Assembly (NCBI RefSeq): GCF_050948215.1
Contig: NC_135161.1
Span: forward strand, 2,328,830 to 2,392,829
Origin: Halictus rubicundus
Lineage: Eukaryota; Arthropoda; Insecta; Hymenoptera; Halictidae
Length of the DNA: 64,000 bases
Direction of reading: 5' to 3'
Part shown: positions 11,677 through 21,845 of the stretch, piece after piece
How positions within the stretch are numbered: position 1 is the stretch's first letter
How the letters are laid out: every line of letters begins with the position of its first letter
The notes under the pieces: model-generated
What the model saw: the letters and a program-made list of their open reading frames with translations, nothing else
What the model was told of the DNA's origin: nothing
The model's database searches: none
Translations under genes and position numbers: made by a program

Positions 11677-11832
11677 CTATTCTTTGATGTACACCGAACG
11701 TAGAAAAGGACAGCGAAGCGCCCTTACTCGATGCATGTCCAAAACAGGGGTAACACAGGTCTGCCCGCGACAAGTAGTTTGGGAGATTGTTATCCTTTGA
11801 TACACTGCCGAACGTAGAAAAGGACAGCGACG
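11677..11832. repeat. Two copies of a 40-bp dispersed motif
   Basis: A unit reading roughly CTATTCTTTGATG, then CCGAACGTAGAAAAGGACAG, occurs at 11677-11715 and 11790-11830. Two further copies lie inverted at 21620-21659 and 21741-21778. The paired spacing (about 110-120 bp at each site) suggests both sites are copies of one larger, decayed repeat. Confidence 0.6.
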
Positions 11833-11859
11833 CTCGAGAAACATAATACGGGTCGCATA

Positions 11860-13504
11860 CAGTGAGTGTAAAAAGTATGCGTACACCTCTTATAGTTTTA
11901 GGAAACCATATATTTCTTTATGTAATTGTACATTTTTTTATAAAACAAAAACACAATTACGATTATTATATGTTTCAACTACAAAATGTGACATAAATAA
12001 ATTAACGAAAAGTTAATGAGATGTATTAAAAACAGTCTGAAGTCTCTCAATCTTAGCATGCAAAAAGTATTCGTACACGTAACAAATTTAGCAATAAACG
12101 TGTTATAATTTGCGAAAATAAATTAAATTAATATTTCGTTGGATAGCCTTTCGACTGTATAATTGCGTCCAGTCTTCTTGGCATTGAATCCACTAAATTG
12201 GATGTGATTTCGTCTGCAATAATGCACCATTCCTCTCGAAGAGAAAGTTTTAATTGTTCTTTACTTGAAATATGCCGGGTTCGGAATTTTTTATCACGCA
12301 GATCCCATAAAATTTCGATCGGATTAATATCCGGTGATTGTGGAGGTGTTTTCAAATATTGTGGTGTGTTATAAAGCAACCACTATCTTGTGTTGCGTGC
12401 TGTATATTTGAGGTCATTGTCTTGAGTGAAGATAAAGTTGTCTTTTATACCCATTTTTTCTGCACTACTTACAATATGGGTTTTTAATATGTTTAGGTAT
12501 ATTTTGTGGTCCACGATTCCCTCGATGAAGTGTAATGACCCCACTCCAGCAGCACTCATACAACCCCAAACCATAAACCGAACCTCCGCCGTGTTTTACT
12601 GTGGGACGTAGATTTTCTTTTTGTAACTTTGTATTTTTTTTCCTCCAGACCGTACACTTGCCATCAGAGCTAAAAACATTAAATTCACTTGCATCAGTAA
12701 ATATGACTCTTCGCCAAAACTCGATAGGCATATTAATATTATCTTTCGCGAAATCAAGTCTCTTCTTTCTATTTGCGGCATTTACGAAATACTTCATGCG
12801 AGCAACTCGGCAGTGGTATTAATTATTTCGTGAACAATTACGAATAATGCTGGCACATACACTTACTCCAGCGTTGTTTGCAAGCTCGGCAGCGATCTTA
12901 GGGGCACCAATTTTAGGATTTGTTTTTATTTCACACACTATAAAACGTTTTCGAGGGCGACCAGATTTCGCTTTATTTTTATTGGTTTTTCGTTCACCAT
13001 ATCGATCTATAATTCCTTGTATAGTGCTGTGTGGCCTATTAATTGTGTTTGCTATTTCTCGCAATGATTTGCACTGATTATGCAGTTATATAATAATTTT
13101 TCTTTCAGTCTCACTTGTTTCTTTTACCTTTACGACCCAATTTACCGAATGTTATAAAAATTGACTGGTTTTGCAGAAGGTTGCCACTAGTGTGCATCAA
13201 AGACCCTGTCTGATTATTTGTCGGGTCCCGCTAAACCATAATATAAACAATCGGACGCCTTTCAAGTACGTTCTAGTACCTGTACGAATACTTTTTGCGC
13301 GCCAATTTAGAGACACTTCTCATACTTTCTAATTTTTCCCCGTTAACGTTAAACTTTTTCAAGTATATTTATATGACAGTATTTAGTTAATATATATAAA
13401 AATTACAATTATGTTTCGTTTTATAAACATATGTGCAATTACATAGAGAAATACATATTTTTTTAAGCCTACAAGAGGTGTATGAATACTTTTTACACTC
13501 ACAG
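11860..13504 (-). mobile_element. Tc1-like transposon of IR/DR structure
   Basis: The element is 1645 bp, flanked by TA at 11858-11859 and 13505-13506. The ends are CAGTGAGTGTAAAAAGTATG and, on the right, a GAATACTTTTTACACTCACAG stretch with one changed base. Each side carries a second, inner copy of the terminal motif: 12059-12080 on the left (GCAAAAAGTATTCGTACAC) and 13278-13299 on the right (TGTACGAATACTTTTTGC). This outer plus inner arrangement is the IR/DR organisation known from Tc1 relatives such as Sleeping Beauty, where both sites bind transposase. The transposase gene is on the minus strand. Confidence 0.92.
12128..13131 (-). pseudogene. Tc1-like transposase (DD34E), broken
   Basis: Read on the minus strand the product has a helix-turn-helix region (SLREIANTINRPHSTIQ), a GRPRKR linker at about 12950, a DDE domain with VIFTDASEF (first D near 12690), FTQDNDLKYTA (second D near 12415) and SPDINPIEILWD (E near 12320), and ends KGYPTKY. 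Counting through an in-frame TAG at 12380-12382, 34 residues separate the second D from the E. Further damage includes a stop near 13083, a stop near 12817 and a frameshift near 12573 where GGGSV is followed by VWGCMSAAGVGSL in a new frame. It closely resembles the transposase at 46624-47643. Function is lost. Confidence 0.88.
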
Positions 13505-13510
13505 TATATC

Positions 13511-13798
13511 GGTGCGAGACCAGGAGACCACTACTAATCCGATAACAAAACTTCTTTATTTTTCATTATATTTTTATAGCACTTTCACCAATATATTTAT
13601 GACATTTTTCTGATTACAAAAATACCAAACACGATACACTTCGGACCATGTTTACACTAGTGTTCGACATTATATCATATTTGGTGTCATTTTCGTTAGA
13701 AAAATGCCACGAATTTTTTGATGAAGGTCCGATAAAAAAATAGTGAAAAATAAAAAAGTTTTCTTATTGGATTAGTAGTGGTCTCCCGATCTCGCACC
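13511..13798. mobile_element. MITE-like element with GGTGCGAGACC ends
   Basis: The ends are inverted over about 55 bases: GGTGCGAGACC, GAGACCACTACTAATCC on the left and GGATTAGTAGTGGTCTC, GATCTCGCACC on the right. The centre is AT-rich with no gene. A truncated inverted copy lies at 21470-21610. It sits five bases from the Tc1 element end at 13504. The target duplication could not be decided. Confidence 0.65.
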
Positions 13799-13940
13799 AA
13801 ATACCCAACCCGTATTGTGTTACACTCCTCGGCGACCAAGGTCTCTCGAACTTCATGGCCCCTCACGGGAAATACATATCCCGCGGCAGTGGGGATAGTT
13901 CTGGGACCGTAATCTGTTAGGCTTTTGGGACATACATAGA
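13799..13940. repeat. Dispersed repeat shared with 21375-21470
   Basis: The segment with CCTCGGCGACC, CTCTCGAACTTCATGGCCCC and CTGCCGC... type motifs reappears inverted at 21375-21470, next to the truncated copy of the adjoining MITE. The MITE and this flank therefore travel together as one larger repeat. Confidence 0.5.
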
Positions 13941-14085
13941 GTGCCCACTGTACTGCCTATCTCAAAACAATAAAAAGTACCCGTGTACCTGGGTAAACAT
14001 AATCAGAAAAATATCCCGTTCCACGATTCATTCGAATACTCTCTCCGTGATACTCGGATGTTTATAATGTTTCGTATAATGTATA

Positions 14086-14371
14086 CAGGGTGATCCACGT
14101 AACACTTTTCACGATTTTTCAAGTACTTGCGATAATCTGACAAACAAATATTTTAAACAAAATTGAATAATACTGTTAAGTCAAAAATGCAAAGTGTCAT
14201 TTAAATGAATGCAGGTGACCTTGACAATATTTAAAAAAATAATTTTTTTCGAATTTTTTTATTGCAATGTATAGCCAATCGAAAACTGATCAACTTTTGT
14301 TGAAAATATTTGTTTGTCAGCTTATCGCAAGTACTTGGAAAATCGTGAAAAGTGTTATGTGGGACACCCTG
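14086..14371. mobile_element. Mariner-like MITE, palindromic, CAGGGTG ends
   Basis: The element is 286 bp with TA at 14084-14085 and 14372-14373. The inverted ends run about 69 bases with only a few mismatches, starting CAGGGTGATCCACGTAACAC on the left and CAGGGTGTCCCACATAACAC inverted on the right. The short centre has no gene. Confidence 0.92.
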
Positions 14372-14373
14372 TA

Positions 14374-15132
14374 TTTTTATTCAAGTACTCGAACAATAAA
14401 ACATTCATTTTTTGAATTGGACAATATTCCCAGTTGTGGAAAACGTACGTTCAGGAATAGCAGAAACATATAAATCACATCCAATTATACAAGGCATCCG
14501 AGTGATAATCGAGTTGAATAGTCAGATAAAACTTAACGGGCATTCAGGCGCCTAAATATTTATCTGCTCTCGACAATCTCATGTAATAATAGTAACAATA
14601 ACTCGAGAACCTCATGAGATACCCGGTTACCCGGGTGTTTCACGGGTAATCTGGGTAATACCCGGGTATCTCATAAGCACACTGCGAATTTTTATGGAGA
14701 ATAAAAATTATTCTTGCATTACCTGCGAGACGTAGGAACAAACAGACATTCATTTCTCCCTTTACTAGTTTTATTAAATTGTACGAAATGTAGAAATATT
14801 CTTAGATTCTTTTAATCCTTATTACTATTCAAAATTACACCCACCCGTTCTGCCACAAATGCATAAAATCCGCACTCTATGTACTCATAAGTAAAGTTTC
14901 AGTACGTAACGAAGTTGGTTCAACCCCTTGCACTACTATTTATTTCGTGACTATAGTGATCAGAAATTCTCATTGTTCAGAATCTCATAGAAAAAAAAAA
15001 GAAAGCTTACGTCTTGTCCAAAAGCTATACATATACCTATCGACTACAACAAAATAGAATTTTATTTGGGTTTAAAGGAAATTAATAACATACATATTTA
15101 TTAGTCTCTGTTCAGAATCTTCGTTACGAACC
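14374..15132. other. AT-rich stretch with a short GGGTA palindrome
   Basis: At 14612-14673 the motif ATGAGATACCCGG is mirrored by CCGGGTATCTCAT around repeats of GGTAA, giving a short hairpin. Bases 15050-15095 share the motif TTTAAAGGAAATTAATAACA with 62305-62345. No gene is seen. Confidence 0.4.
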
Positions 15133-15135
15133 TAA

Positions 15136-15285
15136 AGCTATGTCCATATTGAAGCAACATCAAGCGACTTTTTGATGCCATGTGTCGCCTTCTTCTCCTT
15201 TGGTTCAGTAAAAGAGAAGACTTTTTCAAGACACATGCTACATTAATTAAAAGTTTCTCGTTGTTGCTTCAGTGTGGACGTAGCT
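15136..15285. mobile_element. Harbinger-like MITE flanked by TAA
   Basis: The element is 150 bp with TAA at 15133-15135 and 15286-15288. The inverted ends read AGCTATGTCCATATTGAAGC and AGCTACGTCCACACTGAAGC, then CAACA in both. TWA target duplications are typical of the PIF/Harbinger superfamily. No coding sequence is present. Confidence 0.75.
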
Positions 15286-15384
15286 TAAGGCGGACATGTT
15301 TAACTGTTGTCCCGTAACAAATCCGTTGACTCCAGCTGGATGCCAGACAGAGTTCGGAGCCAAACTGAAAGTATTATGTTACAT

Positions 15385-15584
15385 CAGTCTCGGGCACGTT
15401 TGCCTCAATTCAGGCAAAACCGTCCCCACCATAGCGCCCACTGTCCCCTTCCAGTTAGCGTCGTTACCATGGATAGAGGACGAGCTTCTCCTCTCGACTA
15501 TTGCTATGAAGGTAGGTACAGTGGTGGGCTCTGCACAAAAGAGAGGTTGGTGGGGGAAGCAAGCGATTGAGGGGCCCAATACTC
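15385..15584 (-). mobile_element. hAT-type MITE M1, copy b
   Basis: The left end is CAGTCTCGGGCACG; the interior has CTCAATTCAGGCAAAACCGTC, CATAGCGCCCACTGTC and AGGGGCCC as in the other copies. Flanks TGTTACAT (15377-15384) and AGTTACAT (15585-15592) could be a decayed 8-bp duplication. The right end is degenerate, so the exact boundary may be off by a few bases. The 219-residue frame running across this and the next MITE is incidental. Confidence 0.7.
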
Positions 15585-15710
15585 AGTTACATTTTACAGC
15601 AACCTGTCCCGATCATTTTCTATTTTACTTTTTAATTGGTTTAATTCGAGAAATTTTTACCTTTATTGTCATTTTTCTGGAGCAATCGAAACAATTGAAA
15701 AGAAACTGGA

Positions 15711-15862
15711 CAAAGTCGCCCGATCAAGACTTGTTCCCCCACTCTAATTTCCCCTTCTACCGCGCTATCCCCACGCTTCCGCCACGGCCTGATCATGCGA
15801 TGCGTGACGAACCCGATACTGGCAGAGGGAGGATAATTTTTTCTCCTCATCTGGCGACTATG
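15711..15862 (+). mobile_element. hAT-type MITE M2, copy A
   Basis: The sequence starts CAAAGTCGCCCGATCAAG and ends CATCTGGCGACTATG, matching M2 ends CAGTGTCGCCAGAT and its complement. The interior has ACTTGTTCCCCCACTCTAAT and the GGCAGAGGGAGG segment of other copies. It lacks part of the middle. No clear 8-bp duplication remains. Confidence 0.7.
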
Positions 15863-16136
15863 CTTGGATGCGATGTAGGCTGTAACGACAGGTATAGTAG
15901 ATCCTTGCTATTCGAAAGCCAATTGGAAACATGGCTTCGAGAAAAATGCGATTGAAATTTTCTAAAAGATTTCTAAAATGGCTATAGCTTTGTTTACTTT
16001 AGAGACACAATTTGAGAATCTCGTGTCTGAAGTTTTTTAGCAATTGCAATATAACTATTCTTTAGAAAAATATGATATCACTAATTTTTTCTAACTTGTA
16101 CACTAGAATACCCTTCGTTGCATATTGCGATTTCTC

Positions 16137-16250
16137 TGTATGATTGACCGACCGAGTGATCTGCAATGTATGATTGGTTAGTTGAATGATCTGCGCTGTG
16201 TGATTGATTGACTGGTAAATTGTGTAGTGTGATTGGTTGAATGGCATCGT
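16137..16250. repeat. Degenerate tandem repeat of about 32 bp, four units
   Basis: TGTATGATTGACCGACCGAG, TGTATGATTGGTTAGTTGAA, TGTGATTGATTGACTGG and TGTGATTGGTTGAATGG begin successive units, two of them followed by TGATCTGC. On the minus strand this gives repeated NHT residues in an open frame, which is a consequence of the repeat and not evidence of a protein. Confidence 0.6.
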
Positions 16251-16756
16251 TGATGCGCTCGGTGTGCGATCCTTTGATCTGTTGTATTTTCCTCTGTTCC
16301 GTTACTGTTACACGTGCACAAGCGTCTTGAGTTATAATCAAAATCTTTATCAAACCACGAAACCCTTCAAACATGATCTTATACATTCAGCTCTAAAGGG
16401 ACAAATGCTACCTTTAAGACGACATCGTAATTTTTATCATATCGCACGTATACATTGCAGATCGTGGAATGCGGCAAAATGAATTCAGCGAAAGCTTTTG
16501 TGTCATTTTTGACGACCTAGCGGCTATTTACGTCCGAAGAATTAACGTCCGTCTAGTATCGTTTTAGATAATTTAAGTCTTGTTCCATTTATTTTTAATT
16601 CCTCTATTGGATTAACTGGCTTTGGATAGGTAAACGTGGTTGTCTACTCATTGCGAGTTAAGATAGTTTCATCTATTTTAATGGGCATATACAATCGCTA
16701 TAATTGGTACGATATGGTGCGTGTAAGTACCTTCAAGTGTACTAAATATAATTGTA

Positions 16757-18060
16757 CAGGGTGTTTCACCTAACTAAAATATCTCGCTTGGTTTTTATTA
16801 TAGAAAAAAATTGCAGAGGAAAACATTAGTTCAAGGTTATATTTTTTGAGATTTCAAGGTCATCGAAGTTTTTTTTAATGGAATGATATATTTTTATTAT
16901 CCCTATATGATAGCCAAGGTCAAGACGAATCCAACGACCTGTAGTATTATGACCTTCGTGCGACCTTGAGTTTGTTACCGCCAACGATTCCACACCATAC
17001 ATTTACACTCCATGGACGCTGGTGTTCAACTTCTCGAAGTCATTTCGGGTTTTCAGTGCACCAATAATGTATATTATGTGTATTCAGTCGTCCGTGGTTA
17101 GAAAAAGTAACTCCGTCAGTAAAGAGAACGTCATAAAAGGAATGTTCATCTCTTTGTATTTGCTGCAATGTCCATGTACAAAAAGCAACACAATTCTCAA
17201 AGTCGTTGCCATGATGCTCCTGATGTAAGGAAGTATGGTATGGATGAAATACATAACATTGTAATATTCGCGACACATTTGCTTTGGAAATGCCCACAGA
17301 ACGTCTAATTTGTCGACAACTTGTAAATAGTAGGATCAATATTGGCTGTAGCCAATACAAAAGTTTCGGCATCTTCTCCAATAGCAAGCTCCCTCCCTCA
17401 AACAATACTCTCTGTATTACAAAACAATTGAAATATGCGGTCAAAACTTTGTAGAGAAGAATGATTTCTCTCAGGGTATTTTTCTGCGTACAGTTGAGAT
17501 GCTTGTATTGTTATTTTTTGACTCACCATAAACTAAAAACATGTCTGTCTTTTCTGCATCACTGTACACCATCGTCTCAGAGAAGTAACGTTATCTTTCA
17601 CAATCGAATAAATCCTGATGAATTTCTGAAACGTACTGATCAGAGTCACCGAAACGAGAAGAATTTGTATCAGTGTTTACAATTTATTGTGAGCGTGTTC
17701 ACAGTCATTAATCAAGGTTCAAGAACATTTCTTGAAAACCTAGGGGGGTCATGTCATCGTTATTTCTCTATTTACATCAAATGTCCTACTTTTATGAAGT
17801 TTTCGTACTCAAGGTCACGTGGAGGTCATAATATTACAGGTCGTTGAATTCGTCTTGACCTTGGCTATCGCATAGGGATAATAAAAATATATCATTCCAT
17901 TTAAAAAACCTTCGATGACCGTGAAATCTCAAAAAAGAAAAAAATATAACCAACTAACCGACTAATGTTTTCCTCTGCAATTTTTTTCTGTAAGAAACAA
18001 GCGAGATAAAAATATCTCAAAAATATCTAAGAAGATGCTCGAGTTAGGTGGAACACCCTG
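16757..18060 (-). mobile_element. D-41-D mariner-relative, internally deleted (element A)
   Basis: The element is 1304 bp with TA at 16755-16756 and 18061-18062. Inverted repeats of about 225 bp start CAGGGTGTTTCACCTAACT and CAGGGTGTTCCACCTAACT and contain the AAGGTCATCGAAG and CCAACGACCTGTA segments. It carries the 5' part of a transposase on the minus strand; the 3' part, including the second and third catalytic D, is gone. A truncated relative is at 49361-49775. Confidence 0.9.
16976..17572 (-). pseudogene. Transposase N-terminal part, DUF4817/DDE type, broken
   Basis: Minus-strand reading starts MVYSDAEKTDMFLVYGE, the N-terminal helix-turn-helix of this transposase type. After a one-base frameshift it continues ASQLYAEKYPE, later SVGISKANVSRIL, then HGNDFENCVAFCTW and LFTDGVTFSNHGRLNTHNIHYW, holding the first catalytic D. 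A stop replaces the W expected after ENPK, after which LREVEHQRPWSVNVWCGIVG can still be read before the frame runs into the terminal repeat. The C-terminal half of the catalytic domain is deleted, so the gene is dead. Confidence 0.85.
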
Positions 18061-18062
18061 TA

Positions 18063-18349
18063 GAGTATTTGGTCTGATCGATACGGGGTTTAATTTGTAA
18101 AGAATTAAAAGGATTATACGATATCACGGCAGGACTACCTAACACACGACTACTAGGAGCAGTGGTAGAAGTATGCAGTGCCAGCAGTTCCAACGATTGA
18201 AACGTTCAAACACGTTCTAATAAACATTATAAATGAATGTTCGCATCAAAGATCGTTGTACCACGAATTTCCGCGAATCCCGGAGTACGAGCCGCCTACA
18301 GTCCTCAGTACAATTACGTAACGTGTCGTAATGGCGATAGCCTTTAAGG
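18063..18349. other. No feature recognised
   Basis: Mixed-composition unique sequence between an element and a CpG-rich segment. No coding motif, repeat or splice pair was recognised. Confidence 0.3.
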
Positions 18350-18960
18350 GTATAATCGATTCTCGGATCTCGCGGCAGGCCAGCTAGGGGCTACTTAATT
18401 ATTCGAGGAGCGCACCGCGAGAAGTAGAGGGAGTGAGAGGAACTCGTCTGCTCGGGAGTACCGTAACCGCGAAAAAGCGTAGGCTTGCTTTCGTCCACAG
18501 CCGGCTCGGCTCGGCTCGGCTCGGCTCGGCTCGGCTCGACCGGGGTCGACAGAAGAGGATGTGGACAAAAAAGAAAGAAAAAAAAAGTGGGAGAGAAAGA
18601 GAGAGACGTTCATACGTGGCGCCGCCAACGCTGACGCTGGGCGTCGTTGTTGTATGACGGAGGCAGGCGTGGAACATTCGGCGACCTTGACCCCCGTCCA
18701 CAACTGGTGCCCGTTCGCAGTCTGGTCGATATGTGCCGCTTGTGTCGTTCCCCATCCCCCTCGATACACACTCCTCGCCCTCAACCAACTGATCCTCATA
18801 CACAGCTACCTCGCCTTGCCCAAGTTTCACCCTGCTCCCTCTCCCTTTCCCCCCTATCTCACTCTCCCCCTCCCTCCCACGCTCTCACATCGCCCCTCCT
18901 CTCCCCGCCCCCCTCTTTCTCATGATTCGAGTTCCCGCAAGATCGCTTTCCACCCGATTC
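18350..18960. other. CpG-rich, low-complexity segment; possible promoter region
   Basis: The stretch is rich in CpG and ends in a long C and T tract (about 18760-18920). Overlapping open frames on both strands of 90-230 residues are rich in S, R, P and L and reflect the skewed base composition. A first exon or promoter is possible but unproved. Confidence 0.35.
18503..18539 (+). repeat. Tandem GGCTC pentamer, about seven units
   Basis: CGGCTCGGCTCGGCTCGGCT and following bases form an uninterrupted pentanucleotide array ending CTCGACC. It has no relation to the TTAGG insect telomere repeat. Confidence 0.9.
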
Positions 18961-19099
18961 AAATTGCATTTCGTTTTTTTTTTCTCGGACGGGCAATCAA
19001 CTTGGGGTTTGTTCTCGATAAACTCTTCCATAGGCATGGCATTTACGAAATCGGTAATACAAGCGGCCGGCTGATAGTTCTACATGCAGAAGCAAGTCC

Positions 19100-19304
19100 A
19101 AGAAGTGGAATAATATTTTTCATTCATGACCTACCGGTTCTACTTCCTGCAAATACTGGAGCACGCGTGCTTCACAGATTTTCAAGCTCGTTTCTGTCGA
19201 AAACGAGACGTCGAACAAACAAATGTTATTTCTTCGTTTCGACTTGTTTTTGCATGTAGAATCGCTACCCGACCGCTTGTACCACGATTTCGGAAACACC
19301 CTGT
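19100..19304. mobile_element. Mariner-like MITE fragment ending GGAAACACCCTG|TA
   Basis: The right end GGAAACACCCTG precedes TA at 19305-19306, and the interior matches the fragment at 2430-2645 (GAAACGAGACG, TTTCGACTT, CATGTAGAATC). The left end is missing or too diverged to place. Confidence 0.55.
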
Positions 19305-19306
19305 AC

Positions 19307-19885
19307 ATCGTTGGACCAGAAAGTGTTCTCTTTTATAAAAATGGAAATTACTTCGTATTTTGAAACGGCACTGTAGTTTCTTTGCCATATTTCAAAACTA
19401 TAAAACCGACAAATACAATGGTGAGGTAACATGTTTTATTTTCATTATCTGCTGCTGCGATATCATTTATTTTTTTAATTCTTATTTACGTCTTTGTTCG
19501 TAATATTTGACATGAATAGCATAGAAACCTTTGAAAATGAAAAATATCAGCATGTGGAAATGCTATTTTTTTTTATTCAAGTAACAAATTGAAATTCATT
19601 GAAGAGTGCAAAACCCTGATACAAAAAGAAAGAAATATCATTAGAACACTTGGTCCGATTGCTTTTACAAAATAATCAATTATGGAATTTCATTCCACGT
19701 TTCGAAAACGTTCAAAAAGTTGAAGATGCCATTATTTAGATGTTAGTGAATCATTCTTCCTTAAATTTTTATTAATACAAAGATGCGTATAGTAATTTTT
19801 AGTTTCAGTTTTACAGAATATATAGGGTAAACCACGTAACTTGCACACCTTGAATATTTGCTTTATTGGTAATAACATGAGAAAA

Positions 19886-19930
<45 letters not shown>

Positions 19931-20196
19931 TGCATGGTGAGAGGGGGAAATATTGTGATGTAAACATTTTTTTATGTGCGCGAAGGCGTTTCGGAAATCT
20001 TTAGGTCACTTTCATTTCTTTAAATGGAAAGACCTACCTCTTGTATCATGAGTCATGTGTTGACGTTCATATGACCTAGATCTAATAATTTACGAGATAT
20101 TGAAATAATTTTCAATATGTAAGTGCCTACTATATACCTGGAAGCTTGTAGTGCTCGAACTTATGTCCCTCTACTTGAATATTGTCAGTACATATA
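19307..20196. other. AT-rich stretch with a TA microsatellite
   Basis: A TA dinucleotide array runs from 19888 to 19926. The rest is AT-rich unique sequence with no supported gene; the minus-strand frame rich in IYIY is a by-product of the array. Confidence 0.6.
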
Positions 20197-20470
20197 CACG
20201 GTGTCCCAATTTATCTGGAAATCGAGAATATTTCCGGAACTGTTGATGATACTAAAAAATACCTCAGACAAAAGTTTAACGGTATCATGGGACCACACTT
20301 TCCGATGTAGATATCTTTTTTCTATGTGGACGCGAAGAGGTCATGTGAAGGTCAACTTTGTTTTTCTAAATGGAATAGTATGTATTTTAATAGACTATTC
20401 GGTGCTAAGTCCAAAATGCCAAGACATTCGTCAATTGACATTCAACCAAGGTATTCAACAGAAGTAGGGT
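20197..20470. mobile_element. Left-end fragment of a mariner-like element
   Basis: After TA at 20195-20196 the sequence starts CACGGTGTCCCAATTTATCT and continues with AAGGTCAACTTTG-type motifs typical of these terminal repeats. The opposite end was not found, so the copy is truncated. Confidence 0.5.
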
Positions 20471-21374
20471 CGATTTATACTTCCCGGAGACGGACTGGAC
20501 AGGGAATAGGGCCCGTTTTCTGCATTTCCAAGTCCCTGAGCCCCTCGATAGGCCACTTGAGAGGCGCTCAAGATGCTCGCACCAAAGGCCAAGTGCCGCG
20601 CACCGTGGGGGTTTGCTACCTGATCCCCAGAACACTTTACTCCCCTCTACACCCCGGAGATGCCTACGAGCTCCGTCATCCGGAACCCTCCGGAGCTCGG
20701 CCAGGATCCCAGACTGCCTCCGGATGCCACAATAGTGTGCAAGAACGCCCAAAAGCTGGCCAAAGTACAATTTTTCGAAGTACTATAAGGAACAATGAAA
20801 ATCAGCTTCACAGATTAATTTTAAGATTGTTAACCCCTCCCCGTGCCATTTTGCTCGGCGAGATCCGGGTCCAAGCGGTAGGGGTCAACGCGTTGCAAAT
20901 AGACCAGAGTGATGCTTGGAAACAGTTGCAATACTAACCGAAATGTAAATACCTGTGATATAGTCATTTGTAAATTATTCCGCGAGTTTGACTCTTGATG
21001 TTTACGTTTCGTCCGATTTTCAGTCCACGAGTCCTCTTCGTGATGTTTACGTTTGAGCGAAAATCTTCATCACGAGTCAGACTCGTTAAAACACGGGAAG
21101 AGGTTAAACTATATCTTTAGTTCTGTTTTCCTTCATTCAAATACTGTGAATTCTAATGCTTATTTCTTCTGATTCTGTTAAATCTCTGCACCCCGGAGAT
21201 TCCTATGAACTCGGCCGATGGCAGATGCTCAGCCACCGAGCCTGCCGGAGCCTTCCGCCTACGGCAACCTGCAATCCCGAACAAGCTCCGGAAGGCTCCT
21301 ATTTTCACTTGAACTACAACATCCGGCGATATACAGGGAATCCGGGATATAAGTCGCCGAGGCTTCTAAGTTAG
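20471..21374. other. GC-rich repeat-bearing segment without a recognised gene
   Basis: A 203-residue plus-strand frame (20326-20937) and a 121-residue minus-strand frame overlap and neither shows a known domain. The motif CACCCCGGAGAT(G/T)CCTA occurs at about 20652 and 21189, and CTCCGGGAAGTATAAATCG occurs inverted near 20470-20490 and direct near 22256-22275, so part of this is dispersed repeat, perhaps a retroelement fragment. An inverted GAGTTTGACTC / GAGTCAGACTC pair lies at about 20984 and 21076. Confidence 0.35.
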
Positions 21375-21610
21375 CGGTCACGGAATTATCCCCACTACCG
21401 CGGGGTATACCCTGTGAGGGGCCAAGAAGCTCGAGAGCCGCCGCCGCCGAGGAGTATAAGCATAACAAGAGTCGGAGACCAAGAGACCACTACTAATCCA
21501 ATAAAAAAACCTCTATTTTTCATTATTTTTCATGGAACTTTCACCAACGTATTCGTGGCATTTTTCCATAAAATTTTTCCCATAAAAAAATAATGCAAAA
21601 TAAATAAGTT
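21375..21610. repeat. Inverted, truncated copy of the 13511-13940 repeat
   Basis: It contains, in reverse order, the GAGGGGCCA, CTCGAGAG, CGCCGAGGAG segment and then GAGACCACTACTAATCC with the AT-rich centre of the MITE-like element at 13511. The far end of the MITE is missing. Confidence 0.6.
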
Positions 21611-21615
21611 TTCTA

Positions 21616-21845
21616 GCTTTGCTGTCCTTTTCTACATTCGGCACTGCATCAAAGAATAGACTTTGACATATAACGTGTAAGACACACGAATTAGGACGTG
21701 TTTACACTCCGAGGCGAGCGGTAACTGGTGACGAGTATCGTTGTCTTATTCTACGCTCGGCACTGCATCAAAGAATAGTGGTTTTCTAACTTAAAGGACG
21801 ACAAGGCCCGGACTGCTGACATAACACGCGGATTCATTGTATTTC
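21616..21845. repeat. Two inverted copies of the 40-bp motif plus a CGCGGATTCA repeat
   Basis: CTGTCCTTTTCTACATTCGG and GCACTGCATCAAAGAATAG occur at 21620-21659, and a variant lies at 21741-21778. Next to them, TGCTGACATAACACGCGG and GATTCATTG|TA match the repeat at 7056-7110 inverted. Confidence 0.55.

Noticed and set aside
15296..15955. Plus-strand frame of 219 residues
   Set aside because: It passes through MITE M1 copy b, a spacer and MITE M2 copy A; the same MITEs elsewhere do not keep the frame.
18395..19259. Overlapping frames of 134-232 residues
   Set aside because: They lie in CpG-rich, C/T-rich and pentamer-repeat sequence on both strands and show no conserved motif.
19732..19935. 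Frame with a run of IYIYIY
   Set aside because: It is a translation of a TA microsatellite.
20326..20937. Plus-strand frame of 203 residues
   Set aside because: It starts inside a truncated mariner-like end and crosses dispersed GC-rich repeat; an overlapping minus-strand frame is equally plausible and neither has a recognised domain.
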